A stretch of 35,102 bases of DNA from Flavobacteriaceae bacterium CG_4_10_14_3_um_filter_33_47 (GCA_002784145.1 PFKE01000001.1:1-35102), one strand, 5' to 3'; positions 7,055-16,660 are shown, numbered from the stretch's first letter. The notes: a model not told the origin generated them from the sequence alone. Made by a program: numbers and translations.

Positions 7055-9835
7055 TTAAAATCTTACATAGAAATTTACAAAGTAGTTTGCGCCTCGACCA
7101 TACCAATATTTATTCCCAAAAACACGTTTAGGATTAGCATTATCGTCTCTTAATTCTCTAAAGTTGGCATTTCTAGCTTGTTCAAAACCACCTGTTCGGT
7201 ACTCTTTATCTAATAAGTTTCCAACACTAGCAAAAAAACCAATGTATTTGTCTGCTATTCTCCAAGATTTTCCACCCACAAGATTTATAACCATATAATC
7301 ATCAAATTTTTCTTGTTTTAAAAGTGTAGTCGCTAGCTCTTCGTTATAATCGTTAAATGGTAAACCATCCACATCTGAGAAAAAGTTTGAGGTTCTTGTT
7401 AAGGTATTTATATCTAAATACGTGTTTGAAAAAAAGTTTGCCGTAGCTCCAAACCACCAATAATCAGGATCGCGATATTCAAAACCAACGGAATAAGCCC
7501 GTTGTGGCCCACCTGCTAATTTGTAATCTTTTAAATTGGCTTTTCCATAAGATATGGATCCATCTGGTGTTAAAAAGCTAGAAGAGGTTAAATACAAGTC
7601 TGGATTATTATCATAAGTAAATTGACCTATTGAGGCAGCACCTTTAAGTTTTATGGTTGGAGTTACTTGAGCATCAATACCTAATTCTATGCCTATATTT
7701 TTTTTATCTACACCTTGTAAAATTTCTTGAACAAATGCCGAGGTATCATTATCTTGAATGTCATCACCACTTAATCCATCGGCAAAAAAGAATCCAACTT
7801 CATTAGCATCTTCAATTTTAGAATAATATCCTGTTAGTCTGGCCTTTAAAATTGGAGACCGGAATATATAACTAGCATCTAAAGCGGTAACTTTTTCTTC
7901 AGTTATATTTCTTACTACATCGTTGTTTTCTCTGGAATTTGAAAACGTATTTCGTAAAGATGGTGCTCTGGTTAAGTAACCGCCATTAAAGTCTAGCAAA
8001 TGTTTTCCAGTAATTTTATAAGTAAATCCTGCTTTAGCGCCCAAGCCTGTAAAAGAAAGTTCTGGGCCTTTTCCAAAAGAAGCATTTCCTGCAAATCTGC
8101 TATGTTCCCATAATCCATCTCTTTGATAGGTGGTATTAGACAAACTTCCAGATATATAAAAATCAATTTTATTGTATTTAAATTGAGCTTGTGCATATCC
8201 TGAAATAATATCTGAAAACAAATTATAGTTATACCTATATTTATCACCTTCTCCAACTATTCTATCTGGGTTTTGTGTGTCATATTGGTAGTTGTCAAAT
8301 GAATCTATGTTCAAAACACCTGTATCTGAACCTAATAAATCTATGATTTCTCCAAAATTTTCAGACTTTAACGTTTTATAATTAACAGCAGCGTTTATGG
8401 TGATGTGATTGTTGATTTCTGTGTTTAAAATAGAATTAACGGTAAGAAGTTTATCATCATTTCTGTCTTCATAAAGTGCATAGGCTGCATAAGTACCAGA
8501 AGCATTGTTGGTAATGTTGGCATCGTATATTCTATCCCAATCAATTTGTCCATTATTTAAAAATTCTTGTTCTGCTTGAAAGGCACCTCCAAAATCTGGC
8601 CCGTCAGGATCTGATAAAAAGAAACTTGGTAATTTTTGATAGTATGCAGGACTAGGGTTTGCACCACCTGAATTATCCAACCTACTATTGCCAATTTTAC
8701 CAAATTGATAGGCAACATTAGTATTTAACTTCGTTTTTTTAGAGATATCCCAAAAGTGGTTTAACATTAAAACAGGTTCTTCAACTTCTTTTATTCGAGA
8801 GTTGCGTTTATCGCCATCTTGATAACCCCAGTATTCATTGTACTTAATACCTTTTAAATCATACACTTCTTGGGTATTAGGAGAGGATTTTCCTCTTCTA
8901 TTAGGAGCATAAATAGATGTGAAATTAATACTATGATTGTCATTAATCTTTTTTTCTACTGATGCAAAAAATGAATTGGCATCATAAAAGGTAGCATCTT
9001 GAAATCCTTCGTTACCCCAACGTCTTGCCACCATAAAAGCCATGGACCAGCCATCTTTCATTAATCCAGTTGCATAGCTAACCATCGTTCTGTTAGTATA
9101 ACTTCTATCGGACGATGAATAGGTAATTTGACCGCCTTTTCTATAATTAGAAGCTCTGGTATTTATATTAGTAGTTCCTAGAACCCCACCAAAATTATAG
9201 GCAGATGGCGTTAATCCAGTGGTTAATTCTTGATTTCTAGCCATATCATTCAATCCTCCCCAATTGCTCCATTGTGGTCTTCCATCATAAATTTTGTTCA
9301 TTTCAATGCCGTTAATTAAAACCGATCCATTTTCAGAATCTAAACCTCTAACTCTAAAAAAAGAGGAACTAAATTCAAATGCAGCTGTACGCTGAAACAC
9401 ATCCAATGAAGAAGATAGCAATCCAGAAATGTTATCGGAACCACTGGTGTCATCATTCAACTCATCATCCGATAAGGTAATGGTAAATAAATCTTGAGAA
9501 CTTGAGGCATCAAATTCCAAAGTCATGTCTGTAATATTTACAGTCTGTGAACTATTCACTACAATCGGGTATCTTTTGGTTGCATAACCCAGTTTAGAAA
9601 CTTTTAATACTTGTTCCCCTAAAGGAACCTTGGCAGAAAACAAAAACTCCCCTTTTGGGTTTGTTTGAGTGCTTTGATTTGTTTCTTCAATAGTAATCGT
9701 AACATCTGGAAGTGGTTCAAAAGTAACCGCATCCTTAACGCTCCCTTTAATGATAGTTTGTTGAGCAAATGCTGTAACCAATGAAAAAATTCCAAATAAA
9801 AAAATAAGTAACTTTTTTTTCATACTTGAATTCAT
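7055..9835 (-). CDS. TonB-dependent receptor with CarboxypepD_reg-like domain
   Basis: A 926-residue outer-membrane receptor. The signal peptide (MKKKLLIFLFGIFSLVTAFA) ends before QQ; Met5 at 9823 is an alternative start. Residues about 27-115 are a carboxypeptidase-regulatory-like beta-sandwich (IIKGSVKDAVTFEPLPDVTI), common in Bacteroidota receptors. A plug domain follows (about 135-250, with FFRVRGLDSENGSVLINGIEM), then a long 22-strand-type barrel ending in NFYVRF with a terminal Phe. TonB energy would drive uptake of a bound substrate. The downstream neighbour is the DUF5689 lipoprotein, and the divergent neighbour is a secreted EEP enzyme, so the cargo may be a product of phosphoester cleavage. 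Cargo is not determinable from sequence alone. Confidence 0.92.
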   Translation of the reverse strand: MNSSMKKKLLIFLFGIFSLVTAFAQQTIIKGSVKDAVTFEPLPDVTITIEETNQSTQTNPKGEFLFSAKVPLGEQVLKVSKLGYATKRYPIVVNSSQTVNITDMTLEFDASSSQDLFTITLSDDELNDDTSGSDNISGLLSSSLDVFQRTAAFEFSSSFFRVRGLDSENGSVLINGIEMNKIYDGRPQWSNWGGLNDMARNQELTTGLTPSAYNFGGVLGTTNINTRASNYRKGGQITYSSSDRSYTNRTMVSYATGLMKDGWSMAFMVARRWGNEGFQDATFYDANSFFASVEKKINDNHSINFTSIYAPNRRGKSSPNTQEVYDLKGIKYNEYWGYQDGDKRNSRIKEVEEPVLMLNHFWDISKKTKLNTNVAYQFGKIGNSRLDNSGGANPSPAYYQKLPSFFLSDPDGPDFGGAFQAEQEFLNNGQIDWDRIYDANITNNASGTYAAYALYEDRNDDKLLTVNSILNTEINNHITINAAVNYKTLKSENFGEIIDLLGSDTGVLNIDSFDNYQYDTQNPDRIVGEGDKYRYNYNLFSDIISGYAQAQFKYNKIDFYISGSLSNTTYQRDGLWEHSRFAGNASFGKGPELSFTGLGAKAGFTYKITGKHLLDFNGGYLTRAPSLRNTFSNSRENNDVVRNITEEKVTALDASYIFRSPILKARLTGYYSKIEDANEVGFFFADGLSGDDIQDNDTSAFVQEILQGVDKKNIGIELGIDAQVTPTIKLKGAASIGQFTYDNNPDLYLTSSSFLTPDGSISYGKANLKDYKLAGGPQRAYSVGFEYRDPDYWWFGATANFFSNTYLDINTLTRTSNFFSDVDGLPFNDYNEELATTLLKQEKFDDYMVINLVGGKSWRIADKYIGFFASVGNLLDKEYRTGGFEQARNANFRELRDDNANPKRVFGNKYWYGRGANYFVNFYVRF

Positions 9836-9879
9836 AATTATAAAAATATAATAGCTAAATAATTATTATTTAACCCTTA

Positions 9880-9887
9880 CAAATTTA
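9880..9887 (-). promoter_or_regulatory. Putative TonB-receptor promoter -7 box
   Basis: The - strand reads TAAATTTG, an exact TAnnTTTG match, 44 bases before the receptor ATG at 9835. No -33 TTG is seen at the usual spacing. The same octamer at similar distance precedes the second receptor gene at 14870. Confidence 0.45.
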
Positions 9888-9907
9888 CATTATTTATAAT
9901 AAATATC

Positions 9908-9915
9908 TACTTTTG
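9908..9915 (+). promoter_or_regulatory. Putative promoter -7 box of secreted EEP gene
   Basis: The + strand reads TACTTTTG, an exact TAnnTTTG match, 45 bases before the ATG at 9961. It lies only 20 bases from the oppositely oriented box at 9880-9887, so the two polymerase footprints would overlap. No -33 TTG is seen. Confidence 0.4.
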
Positions 9916-9960
9916 GAATAAGTTTTGTAATCAAAATAACATTCACGTAACTTATCATTA

Positions 9961-11016
9961 ATGAAACCATTAAAACATCTTTTTTTAGTCTTTATTTTAT
10001 TCACATTAACCCCTATAAATGCGCAAGAAAAAAAGACTTTTAAAATACACACCATAGCCTTTTATAATTTAGAAAATTTGTTTGATACCATCAACGACCT
10101 TACAAAGTTTGATGAAGCGAGTCCTATGATGGAATTAAAAGCAAATCGTTCATCTGCTTACAAAAAAAAAGTAAGCAATATGGCGAGTGTTATTGCAAAA
10201 ATCGGCTCAGATGTTTCACATAATTCACCAGCGGTTATTGGTGTTTCTGAAATTGAAAACCGAGAAGTTTTGGAAGATGTTGTTAATGATCCTGAACTCA
10301 TCTCTAAAGACTATGGTATCGTTCATTATCACTCACCTGATGCTAGAGGTATTGATGTTGCTTTACTGTATCAAAAAAAGCTTTTCACGCCTATTTCCAC
10401 TAGCAGTCATGAATTAAAGATTTTTGATGATTTATCTAGTAAACGTGTTTATACCAGAGACCAGCTACTCGTTAGTGGTAAGCTTGATGGCGATCTTATC
10501 CATATTATTGTGAACCATTGGCCTTCAAGAAGTGGTGGAGAAGCTAGAAGCAGACCAAAACGTGTGGCTGCTGCTAAATTATCCAAGCGTTTGGTAGATT
10601 CATTACAAGGCATTGACCCATATGCTAAGGTGATTATTATGGGCGATTTAAATGATGACCCAACCAATTCAAGTGTTAAGGATGTTTTAAAAGCACATAA
10701 GAATAAAGACAATGTAAAATTTAAAGGTATTTACAATCCATATGAAAGTTTCTTTAAAAACGGGATAGGAACCACTGCCTACAGAGATGCCTGGAGTTTG
10801 TTTGATCAAATATTAATAAGCAAACCTTTACTTGAAAAAGACTTTTCTAGCTACCGGTTTTATAAAGCTGGCATCTTTAATGAAAACTTTTTAATTCAAA
10901 AAGATGGTCAATATAAAGGGTATCCTTATAGAAGTTGGGGTTATGGAGGATTTACCGATGGTTATAGTGATCATTTACCTGTATATATCTATTTAATTAA
11001 GGAAATTACAAATTAG
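9961..11016 (+). CDS. Secreted EEP-superfamily nuclease/phosphatase
   Basis: A 351-residue EEP-superfamily (DNase I-like) hydrolase with a signal peptide (MKPLKHLFLVFILFTLTPINA, cleavage before QEKK), so it acts in the periplasm or outside the cell. Active-site motifs are complete: TIAFYNLENLFD, SEIEN with E97, RGIDVALLYQ, VNHWPSR with His186, MGDLNDDP with D229 and N231, and YSDHLPV with His338. The same motifs in the same order occur in the paralogue at 4507-5481. It is divergent from the TonB-dependent receptor, across 125 bases that hold both candidate promoters. A role in releasing phosphate or nucleotides from extracellular nucleic acid is plausible but inferred. Confidence 0.9.
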   Translation: MKPLKHLFLVFILFTLTPINAQEKKTFKIHTIAFYNLENLFDTINDLTKFDEASPMMELKANRSSAYKKKVSNMASVIAKIGSDVSHNSPAVIGVSEIENREVLEDVVNDPELISKDYGIVHYHSPDARGIDVALLYQKKLFTPISTSSHELKIFDDLSSKRVYTRDQLLVSGKLDGDLIHIIVNHWPSRSGGEARSRPKRVAAAKLSKRLVDSLQGIDPYAKVIIMGDLNDDPTNSSVKDVLKAHKNKDNVKFKGIYNPYESFFKNGIGTTAYRDAWSLFDQILISKPLLEKDFSSYRFYKAGIFNENFLIQKDGQYKGYPYRSWGYGGFTDGYSDHLPVYIYLIKEITN

Positions 11017-11030
11017 CTATATAAATAATT

Positions 11031-11070
11031 AAAAAACAAAGGCGGCTTAAATAAGCCGCCTTTGTTTTTT
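11031..11070. terminator. Bidirectional terminator downstream of secreted EEP gene
   Basis: A near-perfect palindrome: 19 bases (11031-11049) are complementary to 11052-11070. The core is GGCGGCTTA/TAAGCCGCC, flanked by six A on the left and six T on the right. It serves the convergent genes ending at 11016 (+) and 11069 (-). Confidence 0.9.
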
Positions 11071-11509
11071 AATTTGGCCAAACTGACCAAGGAATTCTTG
11101 ACAAAAACAATACCAGAGCTATGGTATAAAAAATAGCTATTATTTTTAGTTTTGATTTTGACGTCAATTTCTTTTTATGCTTTGAGTAGCCTATGGTTAT
11201 TAACACCACCGCTATGATGTTAATTAAAGGGTGTTCAACCAGGTAGAGTCTATGTACAGCGTCTTTCATCACGCCGCCCATTCCTATTTCCCCAAACAAA
11301 TCGAATCTTGGAGACACAAAATAAAGCAGAAACCCAATAAGTAATTGTATATGTGATACAATTAAGGTAAAAAGAGATATTCTAAAATCTTTAGCTTCAT
11401 AATCTTTTCCTTTAACACTTTTTATGATAGCGTTTACTGTGGCTATTATTAAAACAATCAGGACAAGATATGCCCAATAAGAATGTACTAGTTTAACGGT
11501 ATTATACAT
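11069..11509 (-). CDS. Four-TM membrane protein of the flavobacterial 'cytochrome B'-annotated family
   Basis: A 146-residue integral membrane protein with four hydrophobic segments at about residues 9-29, 45-67, 94-108 and 122-139. His residues sit in or near the membrane segments (SYWAY preceded by VHS, SHIQLL, VHRLYLVEHP), which could bind haem; homologues in flavobacteria are often annotated as cytochrome B. There is no sequence proof of haem binding. The conserved-looking SPRFDLFGEIGMGGVMKDAVHRLYLVEHP loop and the C-terminal SRIPWSVWPN are distinctive. It is probably a single-gene unit with a -7-like box at 11538-11545 and a terminator directly at its stop. Confidence 0.7.
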   Translation of the reverse strand: MYNTVKLVHSYWAYLVLIVLIIATVNAIIKSVKGKDYEAKDFRISLFTLIVSHIQLLIGFLLYFVSPRFDLFGEIGMGGVMKDAVHRLYLVEHPLINIIAVVLITIGYSKHKKKLTSKSKLKIIAIFYTIALVLFLSRIPWSVWPN

Positions 11510-11537
11510 GGTATGGTTTTTAAAATTTAATAGGTTA

Positions 11538-11545
11538 CAAAGGTA
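11538..11545 (-). promoter_or_regulatory. Putative promoter -7 box of the 4-TM protein gene
   Basis: The - strand reads TACCTTTG, an exact TAnnTTTG match, 28 bases before the ATG at 11509. No TTG is visible at the -33 spacing. Confidence 0.4.
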
Positions 11546-11597
11546 GTAATTAAATAAATATGGCCTTACTTAAAAACCTGCTTAACATTTATATAAA

Positions 11598-11636
11598 AAA
11601 ACCGCTTCTCCCAATAACTTTTGGAGAAGCGGTTTT
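11598..11636 (-). terminator. Terminator of the Oar-like receptor gene
   Basis: AAAACCGCTTCTCC (11598-11611) pairs with GGAGAAGCGGTTTT (11623-11636), a 14-base-pair stem. Two further pairs form if one C is bulged. On the - strand the stem is followed by a run of T, placing it 25 bases after the stop of the receptor gene at 11661. Confidence 0.85.
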
Positions 11637-11660
11637 AACTATTGTTTTTTTATGGTAAAA

Positions 11661-14600
11661 TTAGTTAAAGGTATATCTTAAACCAATTTGCATTTGCCAT
11701 CTTGAACTTTCAATTCCAGCGTCATCAATAACAAATAAATTATCAACTACATCAGGGTTAAAACTATAAACAGGTGCAACACCATTAGATTCTGTTTTCA
11801 ACAATGCAATTTCCCCAAAATTTGGAGCAAATTTTCGAACACCCCAATCTTTATTAATTAAATTGGTAAAGTTAAATATATCTAACGATGCTTGTAAAGC
11901 ATGTCTTTTCTTGCCAAATTTAACTGAGAAATCTTGCATGACCTTTAAATCAACCACATGACTCCAAGGTGCTCTATCTCCATTTATTTCTGCATATTCA
12001 CCTCTTCTGCTTCTTAGGTATTTGTTGCTGCTAATAAATGCATCTAAGGCATTCCATTGTTCGGCAGCAGTTAGACCATTCGCGCCTTCTTTAAGTCTGA
12101 TGTCCGATGAATTAGCAGGTACATAAATAACCGCATTATCAGAAGAATCATCATTCAACACGTCAGCCCCTTCTTGGTAAGTATAGGTAAAAGAATTTCC
12201 GTTAATCCCTTCGTAAAATAAACCAACCGTAGTTTTAATGTTATCGTTCCACTTTAAATCGTAAGCTACATTTGCAATGAATCTATGCCCTTGTGCGAAT
12301 TGAGATCTTGAAACCGGTAAATCGGAATTTTTTCCATTAACACTCAATTGATTTCTCCATTGAGAAGAGTTTTGAGAGCTTGTTCCTTCAAAAATAGTTC
12401 GTGAATCGCCATAACTGTAAGATACGCTTCCAGAAAATCCATCGGTATTAGGTTTGGTAATCGTTAAAGATCCATTCCAAGAATCTCCCTGACTTACATT
12501 CCTTCCTAAATAAATTCCAAAATAAGTTGGGTCAATTCTATCATTTCTATTGTAAAAAGGACGAGTATCTCCAGTTCCTGATTGGAAAAGTACAGGATCT
12601 TTAACATTTAGGTTTTCGTAATATACAGAAGTTATATTTGCGTTATACAATAGATCTGCTGATGCAATTAAACCCCAGAAAGGTAATTTTTGATCGACAG
12701 CCAAGTTTATTTTAAACACTTGTGGCAATTTAAAGTTCTTAGAAAAAAGGTTGATATCTCCACCCAATTGGCCTGAACCTACTGCTGCACCAACTGGCTG
12801 TCCAAAAGGATCTGCAACAAAATTGACCCCACTTGGTAAATCGCCTTGATCTGCAGCTGCAATAGCTAAACCATTGTTATTATATACCGCTCCTGGCCAA
12901 ACCAAAGGGACTCTAGAAGTAAACACCCCAAAGCCACCACGAACTTGTGTGTTATAATCTCCATTTACATTCCAGTTAAACCCAAGTCTTGGAGACACGT
13001 GAATTGAAGTTGATACCCCTTCACCAACTCTTGCGCCGCGTAAATTTTTACCTTCGGCTTCTAATAATCCTACAGTTGTTGTGTTAAACGAATCATTCAC
13101 TAAACCATCGGACCAAATGGGTGCATCAAAACGCAACCCTAGTGTTAATTTAAAGTTTTCATTAACTTGTATTTGATCCTGAACGTATGCTCCTACTTGG
13201 AACATAGTAAACTCGGCAGCTCCTTTTGAATCGTCTCCAACACCACCTTGTAATGAATAACTTCTATCGTAATCTATTGGAGCAACAGTACCAGAAATAA
13301 AATCTGCTACAGAAGAATAATCATAATCACCAAAATTTTGTCTTACAAACACATTTCTAACATCAGAGTGTTCTAAATTGATTCCAAAAGTATACGTGTG
13401 CTTACCACTATATATTTCTAAATTATCGGTTAATGTTGTAATTTTTTGCTCCAATATATTACCTGTTGAAAATGGTTCAGAACCTAAAGCTATGGTTCCA
13501 AGACCATCTCTGATAACTACCGAAGGAAACGGATTTCCAAGTGGATCTCTATCATCTAAAACCGAAGTATAGGCAACTGTTAATTGATTTGAAACTTTTT
13601 CACTGAATTTAGAGTTTAACTCAGCCGATACCGTATTGGTGGTAGATGGGAAGAAAATAGATCTTCCACTAAAATTAATACTTCTTGTATTTAATGAAGC
13701 GGCGTTAATTTGTTCTGCTTTAACGTAAGAATATTTTAAAACCAGTTTGTTATCATCATTAATGTTCCAGTCAAATTTAGTTATTAACTTATCACTTTTT
13801 AATGAACTTGGAAGGCCGTTAAAAGTTCCTGGATTATAATTATAGGTGTTTATAAGAAATTGACTTAGCCCATTAAGTGCAGCAGCATTGGAATCTCCAG
13901 TATAGGTGCCAACATCAAAAGGTCTTGGTGTTTCGTCATCTTGATTTTCGTAGTTTATAAAATAAAATAATTTATCTTTAATGATAGAGCCTCCAACTCT
14001 AACACCATATGTTTTTGCTGAAAAATCCGGTAACTTAATTCTTTCACCCGTTGTTAAATCTACGGGCGTTTTTCCAGCCAATGATTCGTTTCGTAAAAAA
14101 CTATATGCAGATCCTTCAAACTCATTGGTTCCAGAACGTGTAACGGCACTTATGGCACCACCAGCAAACCCAGATATTCTAACATCGAACGGAGCAACTG
14201 AAACTTGGAAAGACTCGATTGCATCTACCGATATTGGGTTTACACCTGTTTGTCCGCCATTAGTTCCTGTAGCGGCTAAACCAAAAACATCATTATTTAC
14301 GGCACCATCTATATATATGGCATTATACCTGTTATTTTGACCAGCAATTGAAATTTGGTTGTCACGAACTTGAGCTTGAGGCGTAGTACGTAAAAAATCT
14401 CCCAAACCTCTTGAAACAGCCGGCATTCTTTCAATTTGTCTTTTGCTTACATAGGTTCCTGTACCATTTTTATTACCATCAAAAATGCCGTTAGCGGTTC
14501 CTGTAACAACAACTTCTTCTAGGGCATTAGCATCTTCAACCATAACATGATTAATTGCAATGGTTTGACCTAATTGCAGAAAAACATCGGCTTGAGAAAA

Positions 14601-14870
14601 GTCTTTGAAACCAACATAAGAAATAGTAATTGCGTATGGTCCTCCAGACCTCATGTTTGAGATTCTAAAATATCCATCAAAATCTGAAGCTGCGCCATAC
14701 TTAGTTCCTGTAGGAGTATGGATAGCAACGATGTTTGCTCCGGGCAATGGCTCGCCTGCGGCGTCTGTAACCTGTCCATTCAAAGAGGACGTAGTTACAC
14801 CCTGTCCAAACGATGCGGTGATAGCAAAAAAAGCCATCATTAACAATAAAAATTGAGTAGTTTTTTTCAT
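11661..14870 (-). CDS. Oar-like TonB-dependent receptor
   Basis: A 1069-residue outer-membrane protein. A signal peptide (MKKTTQFLLLMMAFFAITASFG) precedes a carboxypeptidase-regulatory-like domain at about residues 27-115 (SLNGQVTDAAGEPLPGANIV). A plug domain follows, with ALEEVVVTGTA and the Oar-family stretch FQVSVAPFDVRISGFAGGAI, then a large barrel ending in GLRYTFN. Length and motifs match the Oar family, named for an OmpA-related receptor of Myxococcus and abundant in marine Bacteroidota. Members have been linked to import or surface export of large substrates; no cargo can be assigned here. It has its own promoter-like box upstream and a strong terminator downstream, with no paired SusD-like gene. 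Confidence 0.92.
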   Translation of the reverse strand: MKKTTQFLLLMMAFFAITASFGQGVTTSSLNGQVTDAAGEPLPGANIVAIHTPTGTKYGAASDFDGYFRISNMRSGGPYAITISYVGFKDFSQADVFLQLGQTIAINHVMVEDANALEEVVVTGTANGIFDGNKNGTGTYVSKRQIERMPAVSRGLGDFLRTTPQAQVRDNQISIAGQNNRYNAIYIDGAVNNDVFGLAATGTNGGQTGVNPISVDAIESFQVSVAPFDVRISGFAGGAISAVTRSGTNEFEGSAYSFLRNESLAGKTPVDLTTGERIKLPDFSAKTYGVRVGGSIIKDKLFYFINYENQDDETPRPFDVGTYTGDSNAAALNGLSQFLINTYNYNPGTFNGLPSSLKSDKLITKFDWNINDDNKLVLKYSYVKAEQINAASLNTRSINFSGRSIFFPSTTNTVSAELNSKFSEKVSNQLTVAYTSVLDDRDPLGNPFPSVVIRDGLGTIALGSEPFSTGNILEQKITTLTDNLEIYSGKHTYTFGINLEHSDVRNVFVRQNFGDYDYSSVADFISGTVAPIDYDRSYSLQGGVGDDSKGAAEFTMFQVGAYVQDQIQVNENFKLTLGLRFDAPIWSDGLVNDSFNTTTVGLLEAEGKNLRGARVGEGVSTSIHVSPRLGFNWNVNGDYNTQVRGGFGVFTSRVPLVWPGAVYNNNGLAIAAADQGDLPSGVNFVADPFGQPVGAAVGSGQLGGDINLFSKNFKLPQVFKINLAVDQKLPFWGLIASADLLYNANITSVYYENLNVKDPVLFQSGTGDTRPFYNRNDRIDPTYFGIYLGRNVSQGDSWNGSLTITKPNTDGFSGSVSYSYGDSRTIFEGTSSQNSSQWRNQLSVNGKNSDLPVSRSQFAQGHRFIANVAYDLKWNDNIKTTVGLFYEGINGNSFTYTYQEGADVLNDDSSDNAVIYVPANSSDIRLKEGANGLTAAEQWNALDAFISSNKYLRSRRGEYAEINGDRAPWSHVVDLKVMQDFSVKFGKKRHALQASLDIFNFTNLINKDWGVRKFAPNFGEIALLKTESNGVAPVYSFNPDVVDNLFVIDDAGIESSRWQMQIGLRYTFN

Positions 14871-14907
14871 AATTTTAATAAAGATTAAATTACTTGAATT
14901 AGTGTTG

Positions 14908-14915
14908 CAAATTTA
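14908..14915 (-). promoter_or_regulatory. Putative promoter -7 box of the Oar-like receptor gene
   Basis: The - strand reads TAAATTTG, an exact TAnnTTTG match, 37 bases before the ATG at 14870. It is the same octamer and nearly the same spacing as at the other receptor gene. No -33 TTG is seen. Confidence 0.45.
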
Positions 14916-15038
14916 AGTATAAATTAACATTATTCATTAACTTATTGTTAACAAATTTGATGCTAATTATTAACCCTTTTACATAGAATATTTAAGAAAA
15001 TGGCTCTAAATCTAATTTTATTAGATATTAAACAAAAA

Positions 15039-16658
15039 TTATGTTAAATTTTTATAATATTCTAAAAGATTAGCAGTAGAAGAATCGTGATTATTAATTT
15101 TAGCGGAATGAAATTCTTTTAAAATTTTATTAGCCAATTGTTTTCCTAATTCTACCCCAAACTGATCATAGCTAAAAATATTCCAGATAACACCTTGAAC
15201 AAATATTTTATGTTCGTACATAGCAATGAGTTTCCCTAAGCTTTCTGGGGTTAGTTTATTGATAAAAATGGTATTGGTAGGCTTATTACCAGCAAAGACT
15301 TTAAAAGGAATCAATTTTTCTGAAGTCCCTTCGGCTATGACTTCTTCTTTGGTTTTCCCATTTAATAACGCTTCGGTTTGCGCTAAAAAATTTGAAATTA
15401 ATTTGTCTTGGTGATCTTGATTGCCGTGAAGTGATTTCGTAAATCCAATAAAATCTGCAGGAATTAATTTGGTACCTTGATGGATTAATTGAAAAAAGGC
15501 GTGTTGCGAATTGGTTCCTGGTTCGCCCCAAATAATGGTCCCAGTTTGATACTCTACAGAGTTTCCATTTCTGTCAACGCTTTTCCCATTACTTTCCATA
15601 ATGCCTTGTTGCAAATAGGTTGCAAACTGATTAAGATATTGTGAATACGAAATGATGGCCTCGCTTTCTGCATTAAAAAAGTTATTGTACCAAATACTAA
15701 TTAGGGCTAAAATTACAGGAATGTTATTTTTAAAATCTTCATTCTTAAAATGCGTATCCATTTTATGGGCGCCTTGCAACAAGCTATCAAAATTCTTGAA
15801 GCCAACCGCCAAACTTATAGACAAACCAACCGCACTCCAAAGTGAAAAACGACCTCCAACCCAATCCCACATAGGGAAAATATTGTTTTCATCAATTCCA
15901 AAGGCTTTTACATGATCAATATTGGTCGACACTGCCACAAAGTGTTTTGCTATAGCGTCTTCCGTGGCCGATTTTAAAAACCATTCTTTAATGGTGTTGG
16001 CATTTGAAAGTGTTTCCTGTGTTGTAAATGTTTTAGAGACAATAACAAACAAGGTGGTTTCTGGATTTAATTTTTTAATAATTTCATTAACATGATCGCC
16101 ATCCACATTACTCACAAAATGGGTTGTTAAATGATTTTTATAAAACTGTAAGGCTTCTACCACCATGGCTGGCCCTAAATCTGAACCACCAATTCCTATA
16201 TTAACAACATCTGTAAACGCTTTTCCTGTAAATCCTTTTAAATTCCCATTTACAATTTGATTGGTAAAATTTTCAATTTTTTGTTTTACTTGATAAACTT
16301 CCGGCATGACATTAACGCCATTTACCATATATGAAGCAGATTTTGGCGCTCTTAACGCAGTATGTAAAACCGCCCTACCTTCAGTTTGATTGATAATATC
16401 TCCAGAAAACTGACATGCTATGGCTTCTTTTAATTTGACTTCTTCAGCTAATTGAAGTAAATATTTTAAGGTTTCCTCTGTAATTCTGTTTTTTGAAAAA
16501 TCCACATAAAAATCTTCCCATTTAATGGTAAGTTTATTTGCCCTGTTTTTATCTTGGGCAAACAAGGCTTTCATTGAGGTGTTTTGAAGGTCTTTAAAAT
16601 GATTTTGTAAATGTTTCCACGACTTGGTTGTTGTAGGATTTATGCTTGGAAAAGTCAT
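15039..16658 (-). CDS. pgi: Glucose-6-phosphate isomerase
   Basis: A 539-residue enzyme that interconverts glucose 6-phosphate and fructose 6-phosphate in glycolysis and gluconeogenesis. Length is typical of the long PGI form. The substrate-binding motif [11 protein letters not shown] lies near residues 153-163 and the PGI signature [15 protein letters not shown] near 265-279. The catalytic base Glu355 lies in [10 protein letters not shown] and His386 in [12 protein letters not shown]-terminal Lys occurs in [10 protein letters not shown]. It is the last gene of a - strand group, starting 2 bases after the stop of the M23 peptidase gene, so the two are co-transcribed. Only a weak AT-rich hairpin (about 15010-15026) follows it. 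Confidence 0.97.
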   Translation of the reverse strand: MTFPSINPTTTKSWKHLQNHFKDLQNTSMKALFAQDKNRANKLTIKWEDFYVDFSKNRITEETLKYLLQLAEEVKLKEAIACQFSGDIINQTEGRAVLHTALRAPKSASYMVNGVNVMPEVYQVKQKIENFTNQIVNGNLKGFTGKAFTDVVNIGIGGSDLGPAMVVEALQFYKNHLTTHFVSNVDGDHVNEIIKKLNPETTLFVIVSKTFTTQETLSNANTIKEWFLKSATEDAIAKHFVAVSTNIDHVKAFGIDENNIFPMWDWVGGRFSLWSAVGLSISLAVGFKNFDSLLQGAHKMDTHFKNEDFKNNIPVILALISIWYNNFFNAESEAIISYSQYLNQFATYLQQGIMESNGKSVDRNGNSVEYQTGTIIWGEPGTNSQHAFFQLIHQGTKLIPADFIGFTKSLHGNQDHQDKLISNFLAQTEALLNGKTKEEVIAEGTSEKLIPFKVFAGNKPTNTIFINKLTPESLGKLIAMYEHKIFVQGVIWNIFSYDQFGVELGKQLANKILKEFHSAKINNHDSSTANLLEYYKNLT

Positions 16659-16660
16659 TG

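Noticed and set aside
15010-15026. Hairpin after pgi
   Set aside because: Six A/T-rich pairs without a clear T-tract do not support a terminator call.
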